A stretch of DNA of 64,000 nt, from positions 124,001-188,000 of the forward strand of contig NZ_JADMLG010000008.1 in assembly GCF_015674855.1 (NCBI RefSeq). Reading direction: 5' to 3'. This document shows, piece after piece, positions 43,466 through 51,664 of the stretch. Numbering within the stretch: position 1 is the stretch's first letter; each line of letters opens with the position of its first letter. Source of the stretch: Nocardia bovistercoris. Its GTDB lineage: Bacteria > Actinomycetota > Actinomycetes > Mycobacteriales > Mycobacteriaceae. Below the pieces are notes generated by a model. That model worked only from the letters and a program-made list of their open reading frames with translations. It was not told where the DNA came from and searched no databases. The translations under genes and the position numbers were made by a program.

Positions 43466-44125
43466 TCAGAGGTCCAACGAGAACGGCATCGAGGACCGGC
43501 TCGATGTGTTCTCGAATCGTATGGACGCGGCCATTTCGGCAATCGGCACGAGATATTCTTCCCCGTGGTCCGCGAAGGCGGTGGATAATTCGACGACAGC
43601 GATCGCGGAACCGTCCGGCGACGACACGATCGCTTCGATCTGATAGACCTGTTGCTCGGGTTCGGACAGATCGTATCCGGGCAGCGCGGGCGTCGGCACC
43701 GCCCTTGTCCGATCGAGCAGCAGCACAGTTCGACCGTTGACATCGACGAGTTCGGCATTGGTGTATCTCTCGCCCGCGTCCCGCCTTCCGATGAGCACAT
43801 CGCCCAATGTCAGCCGTGGATTTCGCCGCTCACCGTATTCCGATACCGCCACGGTCAATGTCGAAGATATCTGTCCGCCGTCGGCGGAAATATGCCTGCC
43901 GATCCCGCAATAGACCGTGTCGAGCCGCGCGAGCTCGGTCAGGGTTGTTTTCAGTGCTTGGAGAATCGCGGGGGCCGTGTCCGTCAGCATTTCGAGATCG
44001 CCGGCTGCGAACAGGGACTCCGTCCGCGCGATGGCGTCATCGATACCGGTGAGCGGAAGCGCTATATATCCCTGCGGTATCTCCACGGCGATCGGTACTG
44101 TCGACGACACATTTCGCTCCGACAT
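43466..44125 (-). CDS. Unknown protein of the WXG operon (219 residues)
   Basis: A soluble protein without signal peptide or membrane span. It opens SSTVPIAVEIPQGYIALPL, continues with helices (AIARTESLFAAGDLEMLTDTAPA in part), and has a beta-rich second half ending AIAVVELSTAFADHGEEYLVPIAEMAASIRF (by its ends). I do not recognise a family. It starts 2 bp after the stop of the WXG gene and precedes the RDD gene by 9 bp. That spacing suggests an accessory protein, perhaps a chaperone or immunity factor, for the large WXG protein. The role is inferred from position only. Confidence 0.7.
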   Translation of the reverse strand: MSERNVSSTVPIAVEIPQGYIALPLTGIDDAIARTESLFAAGDLEMLTDTAPAILQALKTTLTELARLDTVYCGIGRHISADGGQISSTLTVAVSEYGERRNPRLTLGDVLIGRRDAGERYTNAELVDVNGRTVLLLDRTRAVPTPALPGYDLSEPEQQVYQIEAIVSSPDGSAIAVVELSTAFADHGEEYLVPIAEMAASIRFENTSSRSSMPFSLDL

Positions 44126-44127
44126 GG

Positions 44128-45441
44128 TCAGTCACTTCCGATCTGCGATCGGATCGGGTCGGCGATAGAAGTCCAGAGTTTACTGCCGCGGTTGATCAGA
44201 TCCACTCCCTCGATCGTGGAGGCGACACCGGTGAGTTTTTCGACGGCCGTCGAGTGCGACCCGACGTAGCGGGTCACCTCGAATACGTCGTTGGCCGCGT
44301 GCGGGAGTCCGATGGCCTCGGCGGCCTTCGACACCCCGGGGATCTTGTCGATGATCTTCGAGGTCAACAGCGGGTCGTGGGTGACGGCGTTGTACAACGT
44401 CGCGCCGAGCCCCTGAGCCTCCCCGGCCGCCTGCGCCGCGTGCTTGCCCGCCGTGAGGGCCTCGCCACCGCCCCGGAGGGCGGTCCATCCGAATTTCGCG
44501 CCCTTGATCGCTGCGCCGCCCACAGGGAAGAGTCCCGTGGAGTCGAGTCCGACCTTCGTCCACGCGCTGAGGTCGCCGTTCTTCAGACCCTGACGGATGT
44601 CCGGGTTCGACACATCGAGTCCGATGAGACCGGCCGTGGCGGTCGCCGCGACCGCGAACCCGATGATGTCGAACGGCGGCGGCGTGCACACCGCGACGAT
44701 GCTGCCGACCGCGGCGATGATCGAGAGGGTTTGGTGGATTCCCTCGCGGTGCTTGTCGATCCATTCGCCCAGGGACCCGATGGCATCGGTGATCCTGTCC
44801 CAGATGCTCCTGTCCGGCGGACTCGGCGCGAAATCTTTGGCCGCGGTGTCCAATTCGGCGGCGATTCGGCGGGCGAGGGTGTCGTGGGTCGTTTCGAGAT
44901 CACGTGCGCGTTTGATGACAGCGTCGATCTTGGTTTGCCAATCGTCCACCGACGCGGTCGCGGTGCGCACTCGTGCGACGGCCGCGTCGAGGCGGGTTTG
45001 CGCGGCTTGCAGGCTTTCCGCGTCCGAGAAGGTCGTATTGACCAGCGACAAGTCAGGATCGGACTGCGCCTGCTGCAAAATCGTGACGGCTCTGGCGTGC
45101 TCCACCCTGGCTTCGGCCGCCTCGGATTCCAATCCTTTGGCGGTCTCCTGAAAGTTGACCAAGTTGGCGTGCCACTCCTGGATCAGCGCGACCGCCTTTT
45201 CCAGCGAGCTCTGCGCATAGGCGAGGTCCTGTGCCAGCGTGGCATCGAAATTTTCCCGAAAAGCATTGCCCGCGTCGCCCTGCCACACATCGTCATTGCT
45301 GTCGCGGAGGCGACTCAACAACCCGTTGGTTTCCTCGACGGCGTCGTGCGCGCCACTGATCTGCCCTTGCAGACCGGCCACATCGCTCACCGCACCGGGA
45401 ACCGGGTTGAATCCCAGGTTGGGATAAGGATTCGCGCTCAT
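44128..45441 (-). CDS. Large WXG100-like secreted protein
   Basis: A 437-residue protein with an N-terminal WXG-type helical hairpin: VWQGDAGNAFRENF carries W53-Q-G55, and long coiled-coil-like helices continue to about residue 190 (ERARAVTILQQ, LQAAQTRLDAAVARVR). A hydrophobic glycine-rich stretch (about 225-275, IIAAVGSIVAV, IIGFAVAATATAGLIGLD) and a helical C-terminal part with no toxin motif follow. It looks like a type VII (ESX) substrate. ATG 45441 overlaps the upstream stop by 4 bp. No known nuclease or NADase motif is seen at the C-terminus, so calling it a toxin would be speculative. Confidence 0.78.
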   Translation of the reverse strand: MSANPYPNLGFNPVPGAVSDVAGLQGQISGAHDAVEETNGLLSRLRDSNDDVWQGDAGNAFRENFDATLAQDLAYAQSSLEKAVALIQEWHANLVNFQETAKGLESEAAEARVEHARAVTILQQAQSDPDLSLVNTTFSDAESLQAAQTRLDAAVARVRTATASVDDWQTKIDAVIKRARDLETTHDTLARRIAAELDTAAKDFAPSPPDRSIWDRITDAIGSLGEWIDKHREGIHQTLSIIAAVGSIVAVCTPPPFDIIGFAVAATATAGLIGLDVSNPDIRQGLKNGDLSAWTKVGLDSTGLFPVGGAAIKGAKFGWTALRGGGEALTAGKHAAQAAGEAQGLGATLYNAVTHDPLLTSKIIDKIPGVSKAAEAIGLPHAANDVFEVTRYVGSHSTAVEKLTGVASTIEGVDLINRGSKLWTSIADPIRSQIGSD

Positions 45442-45773
45442 GCCCGCTCCTCGGCGCCCGAGGGCGAACCGCCGATGCTCGCCTCGATCTGCTCCAGCGC
45501 CTCGGTGAACACGGTGTCGGTGGCCTGATACGCCTCCAGGCACTTCGAGACGCCTTCCGCGGTCACTCTCGCCGACTCGCCGATTCGTTCGATGCCGTAC
45601 TTCCATCGGGTCTGAAAACTGTCGGCGGCATTGTCGAGTTCCGCGGTGCCGATATCGGGATGGCTGCCGGTGGACATCGCCTTCATCGCGTCGGACAGCA
45701 CCTGCTCGGCGGTCCGCAGGGCCTGGACGGCCTTCCCCAACACCTCGATGTCGACACTCAGCACACCGGCCAT
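45438..45773 (-). CDS. EspC/DUF2580-like ESX-associated protein
   Basis: A 111-residue helical protein that resembles ESX secretion-associated proteins of the EspC type: VDIEVLGKAVQALRTAEQVL, then DNAADSFQTRWKYGIERI and a final long helix. It lacks a WXG motif of its own. ATG 45773 is preferred because GAAGGAGG precedes it; the GTG at 45779 is weaker. Its stop overlaps the start of the WXG gene, so the two are made together and may form a heterodimer for export. No ESX core genes (EccC, EccD) are in the window, so the pair must use machinery encoded elsewhere. Confidence 0.72.
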   Translation of the reverse strand: MAGVLSVDIEVLGKAVQALRTAEQVLSDAMKAMSTGSHPDIGTAELDNAADSFQTRWKYGIERIGESARVTAEGVSKCLEAYQATDTVFTEALEQIEASIGGSPSGAEERA

Positions 45774-46027
45774 CTCCACGCCTCCTTCGCGCAGGTCCGG
45801 CTCGCACCGTCCCCGGATGGGACGGGTCGAGGACCACCTGCATCAGTAGTAGGACGCAACCGGAGCGGAGATCGTTCCATTCGATCCGCGGTACTCGCTC
45901 GGCGAGTTCGACTGTTGCGCCGCGCACACCCATCGCAGATATATCAGTGAGGGATTCGCGCCATCCGGGCCGAATCCCGTGCAGATGAATCCGTGCGTCC
46001 GGTGCGCACGTCCTCCCGGGAGAACTC

Positions 46028-46357
46028 ATGCGCGGGCTCGTTGTCGTAGTCCTGGTGTTCGCGGGCATATTCGCGATAGGAATCTGGGCGCAGCCGATCG
46101 TCGGGGCGGTGCTACTGCTGCTCGCGGCCGTCGTCCTCGGTCTCCTGATACGTGCCGCGAACCGCGCTCCGCTACCCGGCCGCGCGGACGCACGTCGCTG
46201 GGGCGCCGCGACGCGACCGTGGGGCGCGGTGCGCGGCGGTATCGGCGGCGTCGGCGGATCCCACATCGGTGGCGGCGGCTGCGGTGGCGGCGATTCCGGT
46301 GGCGCGGGCTGCGGTGGTGGCGGCTGCGGTGGTGGCGGCTGTGGCGGCGGTAACTGA
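46028..46357 (+). CDS. Small membrane protein with Cys/Gly-rich tail (copy 2 of 3)
   Basis: A 109-residue protein with ATG behind CCGGGAGAAC. Two hydrophobic stretches (VVVVLVFAGIFAIGIWA and VGAVLLLLAAVVLGLLI) are followed by a basic segment (RAANRAPLPGRADARRW) and a tail of Gly with four Cys in GCGGG units. It is divergent from the WXG operon, 254 bp from its first start codon. It resembles the gene at 41836 in layout and in the ARRW step before the tail, so they are paralogues. The next copy begins one base after its stop. Function unknown. Confidence 0.7.
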   Translation: MRGLVVVVLVFAGIFAIGIWAQPIVGAVLLLLAAVVLGLLIRAANRAPLPGRADARRWGAATRPWGAVRGGIGGVGGSHIGGGGCGGGDSGGAGCGGGGCGGGGCGGGN

Positions 46358-46358
46358 G

Positions 46359-46619
46359 ATGAACGACGCATTGTTCGCCGTACTCGTATTCGCCGCGATC
46401 GGATTGATCCTCCTGTTCACCGCGGGCCTGATCCTCGCGATCGCCCTCGCCGCCAACCGCAATGCCCAGCGGTCGCGCCGCCGCTCGCGCTGGAACGCGG
46501 GTGACGGTCCCGGTGGAATCGACGGTGGCGGCTGCGGCGGAGGCGACGCTTCCGGCTGCGGTGGCGGCAGCGGCTGCGGCGGTGGTGGCGGCTGCGGCGG
46601 TGGCGGTGGCGGCAGTTGA
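46359..46619 (+). CDS. Small membrane protein with Cys/Gly-rich tail (copy 3 of 3)
   Basis: An 86-residue protein with a single strong N-terminal span (FAVLVFAAIGLILLFTAGLILAIAL), a basic patch (NRNAQRSRRRSRW) and a tail of GCGGG and SGCGGG units with four Cys. It starts one base after the stop of the preceding paralogue, so the two are translated together. It ends next to the convergent cupin gene. The longer frame upstream is a shadow of the preceding gene. Function unknown. Confidence 0.7.
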   Translation: MNDALFAVLVFAAIGLILLFTAGLILAIALAANRNAQRSRRRSRWNAGDGPGGIDGGGCGGGDASGCGGGSGCGGGGGCGGGGGGS

Positions 46620-46620
46620 C

Positions 46621-47001
46621 CTATCCCTCCGGTGACGCCACAGCCCGCGAAAGCGGCGCACCCACCGGATTCACGTACAACACGGTGATCGCCACGGGTC
46701 CCGTTCCCCGATTGCGCGCCACATGCGCGTACCGAGGCCCACCACGCTCCCGGAACAGCCGGGGTCGCCGATAGGCGATCGGAGCGAGTCGCGCATCGGG
46801 ATGATCGAGGGTCCCCTTCGTCACCAGCACGAACAACGTCCCGTCGTGATAATGCCACCCCGAACTGCCGCCGGGCTCGATCACGGTCTGCCGCAGAATG
46901 ATCTCACGACCCCATGCCTCGAACCGCAGCAGCACACGACTGGACGTACCGCGTGCGGGTGTCTCGTTCGTACGGAATTCGGGCAGGGACCAGAACCTCA
47001 T
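46621..47001 (-). CDS. Small cupin-like protein
   Basis: A 126-residue beta-barrel protein of the cupin type. Residues 40-60 carry GGSSGWHYHDGTLFVLVTKG, giving WHYHDG as metal-ligand candidates (two His), and the second conserved cupin motif is only weakly seen (HVARNRGTGPVAITVLYVNP). This pattern is common in small single-domain cupins that bind a metal and protect or transform a small molecule. ATG 47001 is used because upstream codons are Arg-rich. It is convergent with the Cys/Gly-rich gene and separated by 101 bp from the biosynthetic operon upstream on its own strand. Substrate unknown. Confidence 0.72.
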   Translation of the reverse strand: MRFWSLPEFRTNETPARGTSSRVLLRFEAWGREIILRQTVIEPGGSSGWHYHDGTLFVLVTKGTLDHPDARLAPIAYRRPRLFRERGGPRYAHVARNRGTGPVAITVLYVNPVGAPLSRAVASPEG

Positions 47002-47102
47002 GGACCCATCGAACCATCGACGAACACTCGCGCATCCGCCCTGTCGGTGCTGTCCGGCCGGTGTGGTCGCGGGATGTCTCCGTGCGACCACACCGTCGGA
47101 TC

Positions 47103-48146
47103 TCAGCGCGTCGGCCGTGCTCGGAGTGCGGTGAGTACGGCGTGGTCGGCGGCGGGGTCGCCGACCGCTATTCGGGCGCTTCCGTCCGGATAGCATTTGG
47201 CGGTGATGCCCGCGCGGCGCAGGGCGGTCGCGATGCCGGGGCCGGGTAGGTACAGGAAGTTCGCGTGACTGCGGGGGACCGAGAGGCCGTCCGCGAGGAG
47301 GGTGTCGCGCAGGAGTTCCCGTGCGGTCGTGATGCGCCGGACTCGTTCGCCGAGTTCGGTCGCCGCCGCGTAGGAGGCGGCGACCGCGGCGACCGCGGCC
47401 GTGCCCATGCCGAAGGGGAGTTGGAGACGGCGGATCCTCGCCATCAGTTCGCGTCCGCCGAACGCGTAGCCGATGCGCAGGCCCGCCAACCCGTACGCCT
47501 TCGAGAAGGTGCGCAGCACAATGAGATTCGAGTGTTTGCGGAGCAGGGCCGTTGTGTCGAGTTGGTCGGGGTCGGCGAGGAATTCGACGTAGGCCTCGTC
47601 GAGGACGACCGGCACCCCGTTCGGCACCGCGGACAGGAAGCCGCGCAGTTCACCCGACGTGACCACGGTCCCGGTGGGATTGTGCGGGCGGCACACCACC
47701 ACCAGTTTGGTCCGTTTGGTCACCGCGCGGCGCATGGCCGAGAGATCCTGTGCGCCCGACGAATCCAGCGGAACCGGAACCAGACGCAGTCCAGCCATGT
47801 CGGCCATGATCGGGTATCCGTCGAAAGTCGGTGTACTGGTGACTAATTCGTCGCCGTGCGTGGTCAATGCCTGGATGATCTGCATCGCGACCCCGGTGGC
47901 GCCCGCACCGACCACCACCTGGTCGGCGTCGATGCCGAGTCGCGCGGCGACGAGCGCGGGCAGCCGGTGCGGCAGGAACTCCGGGTACCGATTCGACCGC
48001 GCCATCTCGACGTTCACCGCATGCAGCACCGAAGGCAGTGGTGGAAAAGGGTTTTCGCTCAAACTCAGGTCGAATCGGGCGACCGCCCTGCGCGCACCGG
48101 CGTGCCTGCGCGAGGACGGCGCACCGTCGATCACTCCGATGGTCAT
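47103..48146 (-). CDS. PLP-dependent aminotransferase, HisC/Pat-like
   Basis: A 347-residue fold-type I aminotransferase resembling histidinol-phosphate and aromatic aminotransferases. Visible features are SENPFPPLPSV, GAGATGVAMQIIQAL, CRPHNPTGTVV with the Asn that binds PLP, VVLDEAYVEF with the Asp, and FSKAYGLAGLRIGYA with the PLP Lys. It is the last of four close minus-strand genes, 9 bp after the KAS III-like gene. There are no histidine genes nearby, so it is likely to aminate a ketone or aldehyde made by the upstream enzymes rather than serve histidine synthesis. That is inference from context. Confidence 0.85.
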   Translation of the reverse strand: MTIGVIDGAPSSRRHAGARRAVARFDLSLSENPFPPLPSVLHAVNVEMARSNRYPEFLPHRLPALVAARLGIDADQVVVGAGATGVAMQIIQALTTHGDELVTSTPTFDGYPIMADMAGLRLVPVPLDSSGAQDLSAMRRAVTKRTKLVVVCRPHNPTGTVVTSGELRGFLSAVPNGVPVVLDEAYVEFLADPDQLDTTALLRKHSNLIVLRTFSKAYGLAGLRIGYAFGGRELMARIRRLQLPFGMGTAAVAAVAASYAAATELGERVRRITTARELLRDTLLADGLSVPRSHANFLYLPGPGIATALRRAGITAKCYPDGSARIAVGDPAADHAVLTALRARPTR

Positions 48147-48155
48147 CGACCCACC

Positions 48156-49190
48156 TCAGGCATGAGCCGCACCCCAGCGCACGGCGGCCGCGGCAGCGAA
48201 GTCACCGGCGTGGGCGAAGGCCGACATGAGCACCACCGAACCGTTGCGGAGCCCGCCCGCGCGGTTGGTGACGTCGAGGGTGACGGGTATGCCCGCCGCG
48301 AACAGGTTCCCGCACCGGTCGAAGGTGTCGGGATGGCGTTCGGCGGGCAGTTCCAGCGCGTCATGCCAGTTGCGCAGGAACAGCCGGTTCGGCTGATTGG
48401 TCACGAAGGTGTCGATATCGCGGCCTTTCACCCCGATCCGGTCGCACACCGCGAGCGCCACCTCGGGCACGAGCCGGTTGCCGCGCGCGAACACCTTGGT
48501 GACCTTGGATTCGGTGAAGCTCACGCAGGCCTGACCCTCGCCGGGCTCCCAGTACTTGCGTTCGCCGTTGGTGGAGAAGTCCATGTCACCGGCGAATTCG
48601 GGGTAGGTGCGGCATTCGATGTCCAGGATCGGCGCGCTGTCGTTCTTGACAAGCAGTCCGACGCCGCAGCCGTCGCCTGGCACCGGGGCTTGGGCGAGTT
48701 TGCGGATGTCGGGCTGGGTGAACACCGCGCCCGCGCTGTTCTGCACGGCGACCACCATGGCGGTGCGCGCTTCGGTGGTCCGCAGGATCATGCGGGCCGT
48801 GAACATCATGTGCACGAAGGCCGCGCATCCGCCGTTGTGCACGTCGAAGACGTATTTCGGGCGCAGACCGAGCCGCCGGGCGATTTCCGGTCCGGCGCCG
48901 AGAACCGGGTTGTCGGGCAACTGGGTGTGGGTGATCAGCACGTCGATGTCGGAGACGAGGTCCGTGCCGTGCCGTTCGACGAGCGGCGCGATGGCGCGTT
49001 CGGCCATGTCGACCGCGGTTTCGTCGCGGCCCGCGTGGTGGCGGCCCTTGGGCGAGCGGAACATGACGTTCTTCGCCATGCGGTCCGAACGCGAGTACTG
49101 CGTGAAGTATTCGGTGTCGACGGGTTCGCCGGGCAGATAACTGGCGACGTCGATCAGGCTGACCGGTGCTTCCAGGTCGGTGGATCTCAT
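48156..49190 (-). CDS. 3-oxoacyl-ACP synthase III-like enzyme with altered active site
   Basis: A 344-residue thiolase-fold protein of the KAS III group. The acyl-accepting Cys122 is in HNGGCAAFVH. Where FabH has His in an HQAN motif, this protein has Asn265 (TNQPNRLF), and the usual Asn is kept as Asn295 (CGNLFAAG). A Cys-Asn-Asn set is not expected to decarboxylate malonyl-ACP in the normal way. It may instead transfer an acyl group to another nucleophile, as some pathway KAS III enzymes do. It starts 2 bp after the SRPBCC stop and is followed by the aminotransferase, so it acts in the same pathway. Acceptor unknown. Confidence 0.82.
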   Translation of the reverse strand: MRSTDLEAPVSLIDVASYLPGEPVDTEYFTQYSRSDRMAKNVMFRSPKGRHHAGRDETAVDMAERAIAPLVERHGTDLVSDIDVLITHTQLPDNPVLGAGPEIARRLGLRPKYVFDVHNGGCAAFVHMMFTARMILRTTEARTAMVVAVQNSAGAVFTQPDIRKLAQAPVPGDGCGVGLLVKNDSAPILDIECRTYPEFAGDMDFSTNGERKYWEPGEGQACVSFTESKVTKVFARGNRLVPEVALAVCDRIGVKGRDIDTFVTNQPNRLFLRNWHDALELPAERHPDTFDRCGNLFAAGIPVTLDVTNRAGGLRNGSVVLMSAFAHAGDFAAAAAVRWGAAHA

Positions 49191-49192
49191 GA

Positions 49193-49852
49193 TCACGCCA
49201 TCCATTCGGGTTTGATCGGCAGGCCGTGCGCGGCCCGGTATTCGCAGATGGCCTTCAGGTTGTCCATCTCCAGCTGGTGTCCGGCCGAGAACATGTCCCA
49301 GAAGTCGCCCACCCAGACCGGTCGTTTGGGTGGCGCGGTCTCCGGATACGGGTTCTCGTCGTAGAACGGGTGGCGACAGTTGTTCCACAGCACCACCGAA
49401 CCCGGCTTGTTGAGCACCACCTGCGCGTCCACGACCCGCATGAGGTAGATCATCCAGAGGTGTTTGCCCTGGTCCCAGGCGCAGTGGTAGTCGACGGTCA
49501 TGGCGTCGGGATTGGCGACGGTCCTGGTGTAGATCTCGGTGGCGTCACCGAGCCGGTCGTAGGCCAGCCACAGCTCCGGCTCCTCGGTCTCGACGAATCC
49601 GCGCAGGCTGTAGGTCCATTCCTCGAGCGACCTGGTGTCGGCGAGGTATTCGTAGACCTCGCGCGGCGGCGCGGCGATATAGGCCTGGACCGGGCAGAAG
49701 TCGCCGAAGATCTGGTCGTGCGGGTACACCGACCGCAGCATGTCCACGATGATCGGGGTCGTCGTGTCCTTATCGGAGTTCTCGATGCGTAGCACGCCCG
49801 GCACCACGGCTTCGGGGATGTCGCTGAGGGCGGGAAGGGCACTGAGGGTCAC
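49193..49852 (-). CDS. SRPBCC family protein (polyketide cyclase-like)
   Basis: A 219-residue protein with the START/SRPBCC fold: QAYIAAPPREVYEYLADTRSLEEWTY is the typical first strand and helix (described by ends), with a hydrophobic-pocket pattern LWLAYDRLGDATEIY and a C-terminal long helix (QLEMDNLKAICEYRAAHG). GTG 49852 is preceded by AGGAGG and overlaps the stop of the TPP gene by 4 bp. In natural-product pathways such proteins cyclise or dehydrate reactive ketones. Here it would act on the product of the TPP enzyme or the KAS III-like enzyme. The exact step is unknown. Confidence 0.8.
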   Translation of the reverse strand: MTLSALPALSDIPEAVVPGVLRIENSDKDTTTPIIVDMLRSVYPHDQIFGDFCPVQAYIAAPPREVYEYLADTRSLEEWTYSLRGFVETEEPELWLAYDRLGDATEIYTRTVANPDAMTVDYHCAWDQGKHLWMIYLMRVVDAQVVLNKPGSVVLWNNCRHPFYDENPYPETAPPKRPVWVGDFWDMFSAGHQLEMDNLKAICEYRAAHGLPIKPEWMA

Positions 49853-51534
49853 GGAATCCTCCTGGGTGTTTCGGACAGGAACGGGACGAACGGCGGGATC
49901 TCGTCGGGGTCGCAGTCGATCGAGAGGAACGACGGCCCCGACGCGGTGAAGCAGCGATCGAGTGCGCCCGCGAGTTCTTCGGGTCGGCGCACGGCGTGGG
50001 CGGGCATGCTCGGGAACATGGCCGCGATGCCCTCGCCTATAGAGGTATCGCGGAAACGGTTGAAGCTGTATCGGTTCCGGTAGTAGATCTGTTCGCGGGT
50101 GACGCACATGGCGTGCGCGTTGTTGTTGAAGACCACGAACGTGATCGGCAGGTCGTATTCGACGGCGGTGTGCACTTCCATGCCGTGCATGTAGAACGAC
50201 CCGTCGCCCGCTATGACGACCGTGCGGCGGATGCCGTCACCGTGACGGTGGCGGGCGAAGGCGGAGCCGATGCCCGCGCCGAACGCGTAGCCCATGCCAC
50301 CCATGCCGAGCGCGACGACGAAGCGTCCGCCGCGCGGCACCCGCAGGTGGTGCACGACGGCGGCGCCGGTGTTGCCCGCGTCGGCGAAGACGTCGGTACC
50401 GTCGGGCAGCGCGGCGTCGATGGTCTCGACGACCTCGCGGTAGCGCAGGCCGGGGCCGTGCGCGCGGGGCACTTCCAGTGCGGTGAGCGGTTCGGTGGTC
50501 GGGTCGGCGATCTCGGTGCGCGCGGAGAATTCGGCGGTCAGGTCCGCGGTGAGGTCGGTGAGGGTGCGGGCCAGGTCGGTGCTCTCGGCGTGGATCGCGG
50601 GGAGGTAGGGGGTGACCGCGCCGGTGCTCGCGACCCGGCAGTCGGCGAGCGGGCCGTCGAGTCCGGCGCGGCTGGTGACCGGCAGCGGGGTGCCGACGAG
50701 CAGGCACAGCTCGGCGGAGCGGATGGCGGCGGTGAGGTCGGGGTGGCCCATGCTGCCCGCGACACCGCGGAATCCGGGTCCACGGTTGTCGTAGGTGTCC
50801 TTGGCGTCGGGTGCGACGCCTACGGTGGCATCGAGAGTCGCTGCCAGCGCGGCGAATTCGCTGCGCGCGTCGTCGCGGGCGATCTGGTCGCCCGCGATCA
50901 GCACCACCTTGCCGGTGCGCTTGGCCGCGATGAGGGCGTCGCGCACCCGCGCGTAGCCCTCGTCGTCGTGCGCACCGATGCGCTGCGGCGCCCTCGGCGG
51001 TGTGTACTCGATCGTCGCTTGCTGAATGTCCTTGGGCAGCAACAGTACCGCCGGTCCGCCCTGGAGAGCCGCGGTGATGGCCTCGTGCAGGATCTCGGGA
51101 AGCCGGTCGGGGTCCTCGACGCGCGCGCAGTAGCGGGAGATCGTCTCGAACAGTCTCGCGGCGTCGATGGTTCCGGCTTTTCCGCTGGAATCCTGGAAGG
51201 CGCCGCGCCCGTCGAGCCCGGTCGGCGACTGGCCGACCAGCGCGAGTACCGGCACCCGCGACGCGTACGATTCGGCAAGTCCGGCAACAAGATTCATCGC
51301 TCCGCCACCGGAGGTCGCGGCCACGACGCCGAGTCCGCCGGTGCTGCGCGCGTATCCGTCGGCCATGGTGGCGGCCGAGAACTCGTGTTTGGCGATCACG
51401 CCTTCGACCCCGTCGGTGGAGTCGAAGATCGCGTCGTATAGATCTTCGATATTGGCGCCGTCGACGCCGAAGATATGTCGCACGCCCGTCGCTGCGACCG
51501 CTCGAACCAGATGATCCACGACCCTGCTCGGCAT
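49849..51534 (-). CDS. Thiamine pyrophosphate-dependent enzyme, acetolactate synthase-like
   Basis: A 561-residue TPP enzyme with the three usual domains. Glu51 in AKHEFSAATMADGYAR is the coenzyme-activating acid; the diphosphate site is GDGSFYMHG (443-445 for GDG) with NN near 471. The middle domain (GDQIARDD region) is the degenerate FAD/DHS type. It resembles acetolactate synthases and carboligases but is not in an ilv context. It probably decarboxylates a 2-oxoacid and joins the fragment to another carbonyl, making an acyloin or related ketone. It is the first gene of the operon; the mRNA likely starts in the 159 bp before the EXLDI gene. Confidence 0.87.
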   Translation of the reverse strand: MPSRVVDHLVRAVAATGVRHIFGVDGANIEDLYDAIFDSTDGVEGVIAKHEFSAATMADGYARSTGGLGVVAATSGGGAMNLVAGLAESYASRVPVLALVGQSPTGLDGRGAFQDSSGKAGTIDAARLFETISRYCARVEDPDRLPEILHEAITAALQGGPAVLLLPKDIQQATIEYTPPRAPQRIGAHDDEGYARVRDALIAAKRTGKVVLIAGDQIARDDARSEFAALAATLDATVGVAPDAKDTYDNRGPGFRGVAGSMGHPDLTAAIRSAELCLLVGTPLPVTSRAGLDGPLADCRVASTGAVTPYLPAIHAESTDLARTLTDLTADLTAEFSARTEIADPTTEPLTALEVPRAHGPGLRYREVVETIDAALPDGTDVFADAGNTGAAVVHHLRVPRGGRFVVALGMGGMGYAFGAGIGSAFARHRHGDGIRRTVVIAGDGSFYMHGMEVHTAVEYDLPITFVVFNNNAHAMCVTREQIYYRNRYSFNRFRDTSIGEGIAAMFPSMPAHAVRRPEELAGALDRCFTASGPSFLSIDCDPDEIPPFVPFLSETPRRIP

Positions 51535-51664
51535 GGACGTTCCTTCCCGCGGTGCTACCGCCTGCCGTCCGAGTTCGGCTTGCCTCGTACACGAGGAATA
51601 CGGAGCGGACGGGCGTGCGGTTCAATCCCGGTCGAAGATTCTCGAAAAGACACGCTCTTGCGTG

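Noticed and set aside
44128..45441. WXG protein as a polymorphic toxin
   Set aside because: The C-terminus shows no known toxin catalytic motif. It is kept as a WXG-type export substrate of unknown function.
41836..46619. Cys/Gly-rich tails as ribosomally made peptide (RiPP) precursors
   Set aside because: Each protein begins with a membrane anchor, no leader-cleavage site is visible, and no modifying enzyme or peptidase lies nearby.
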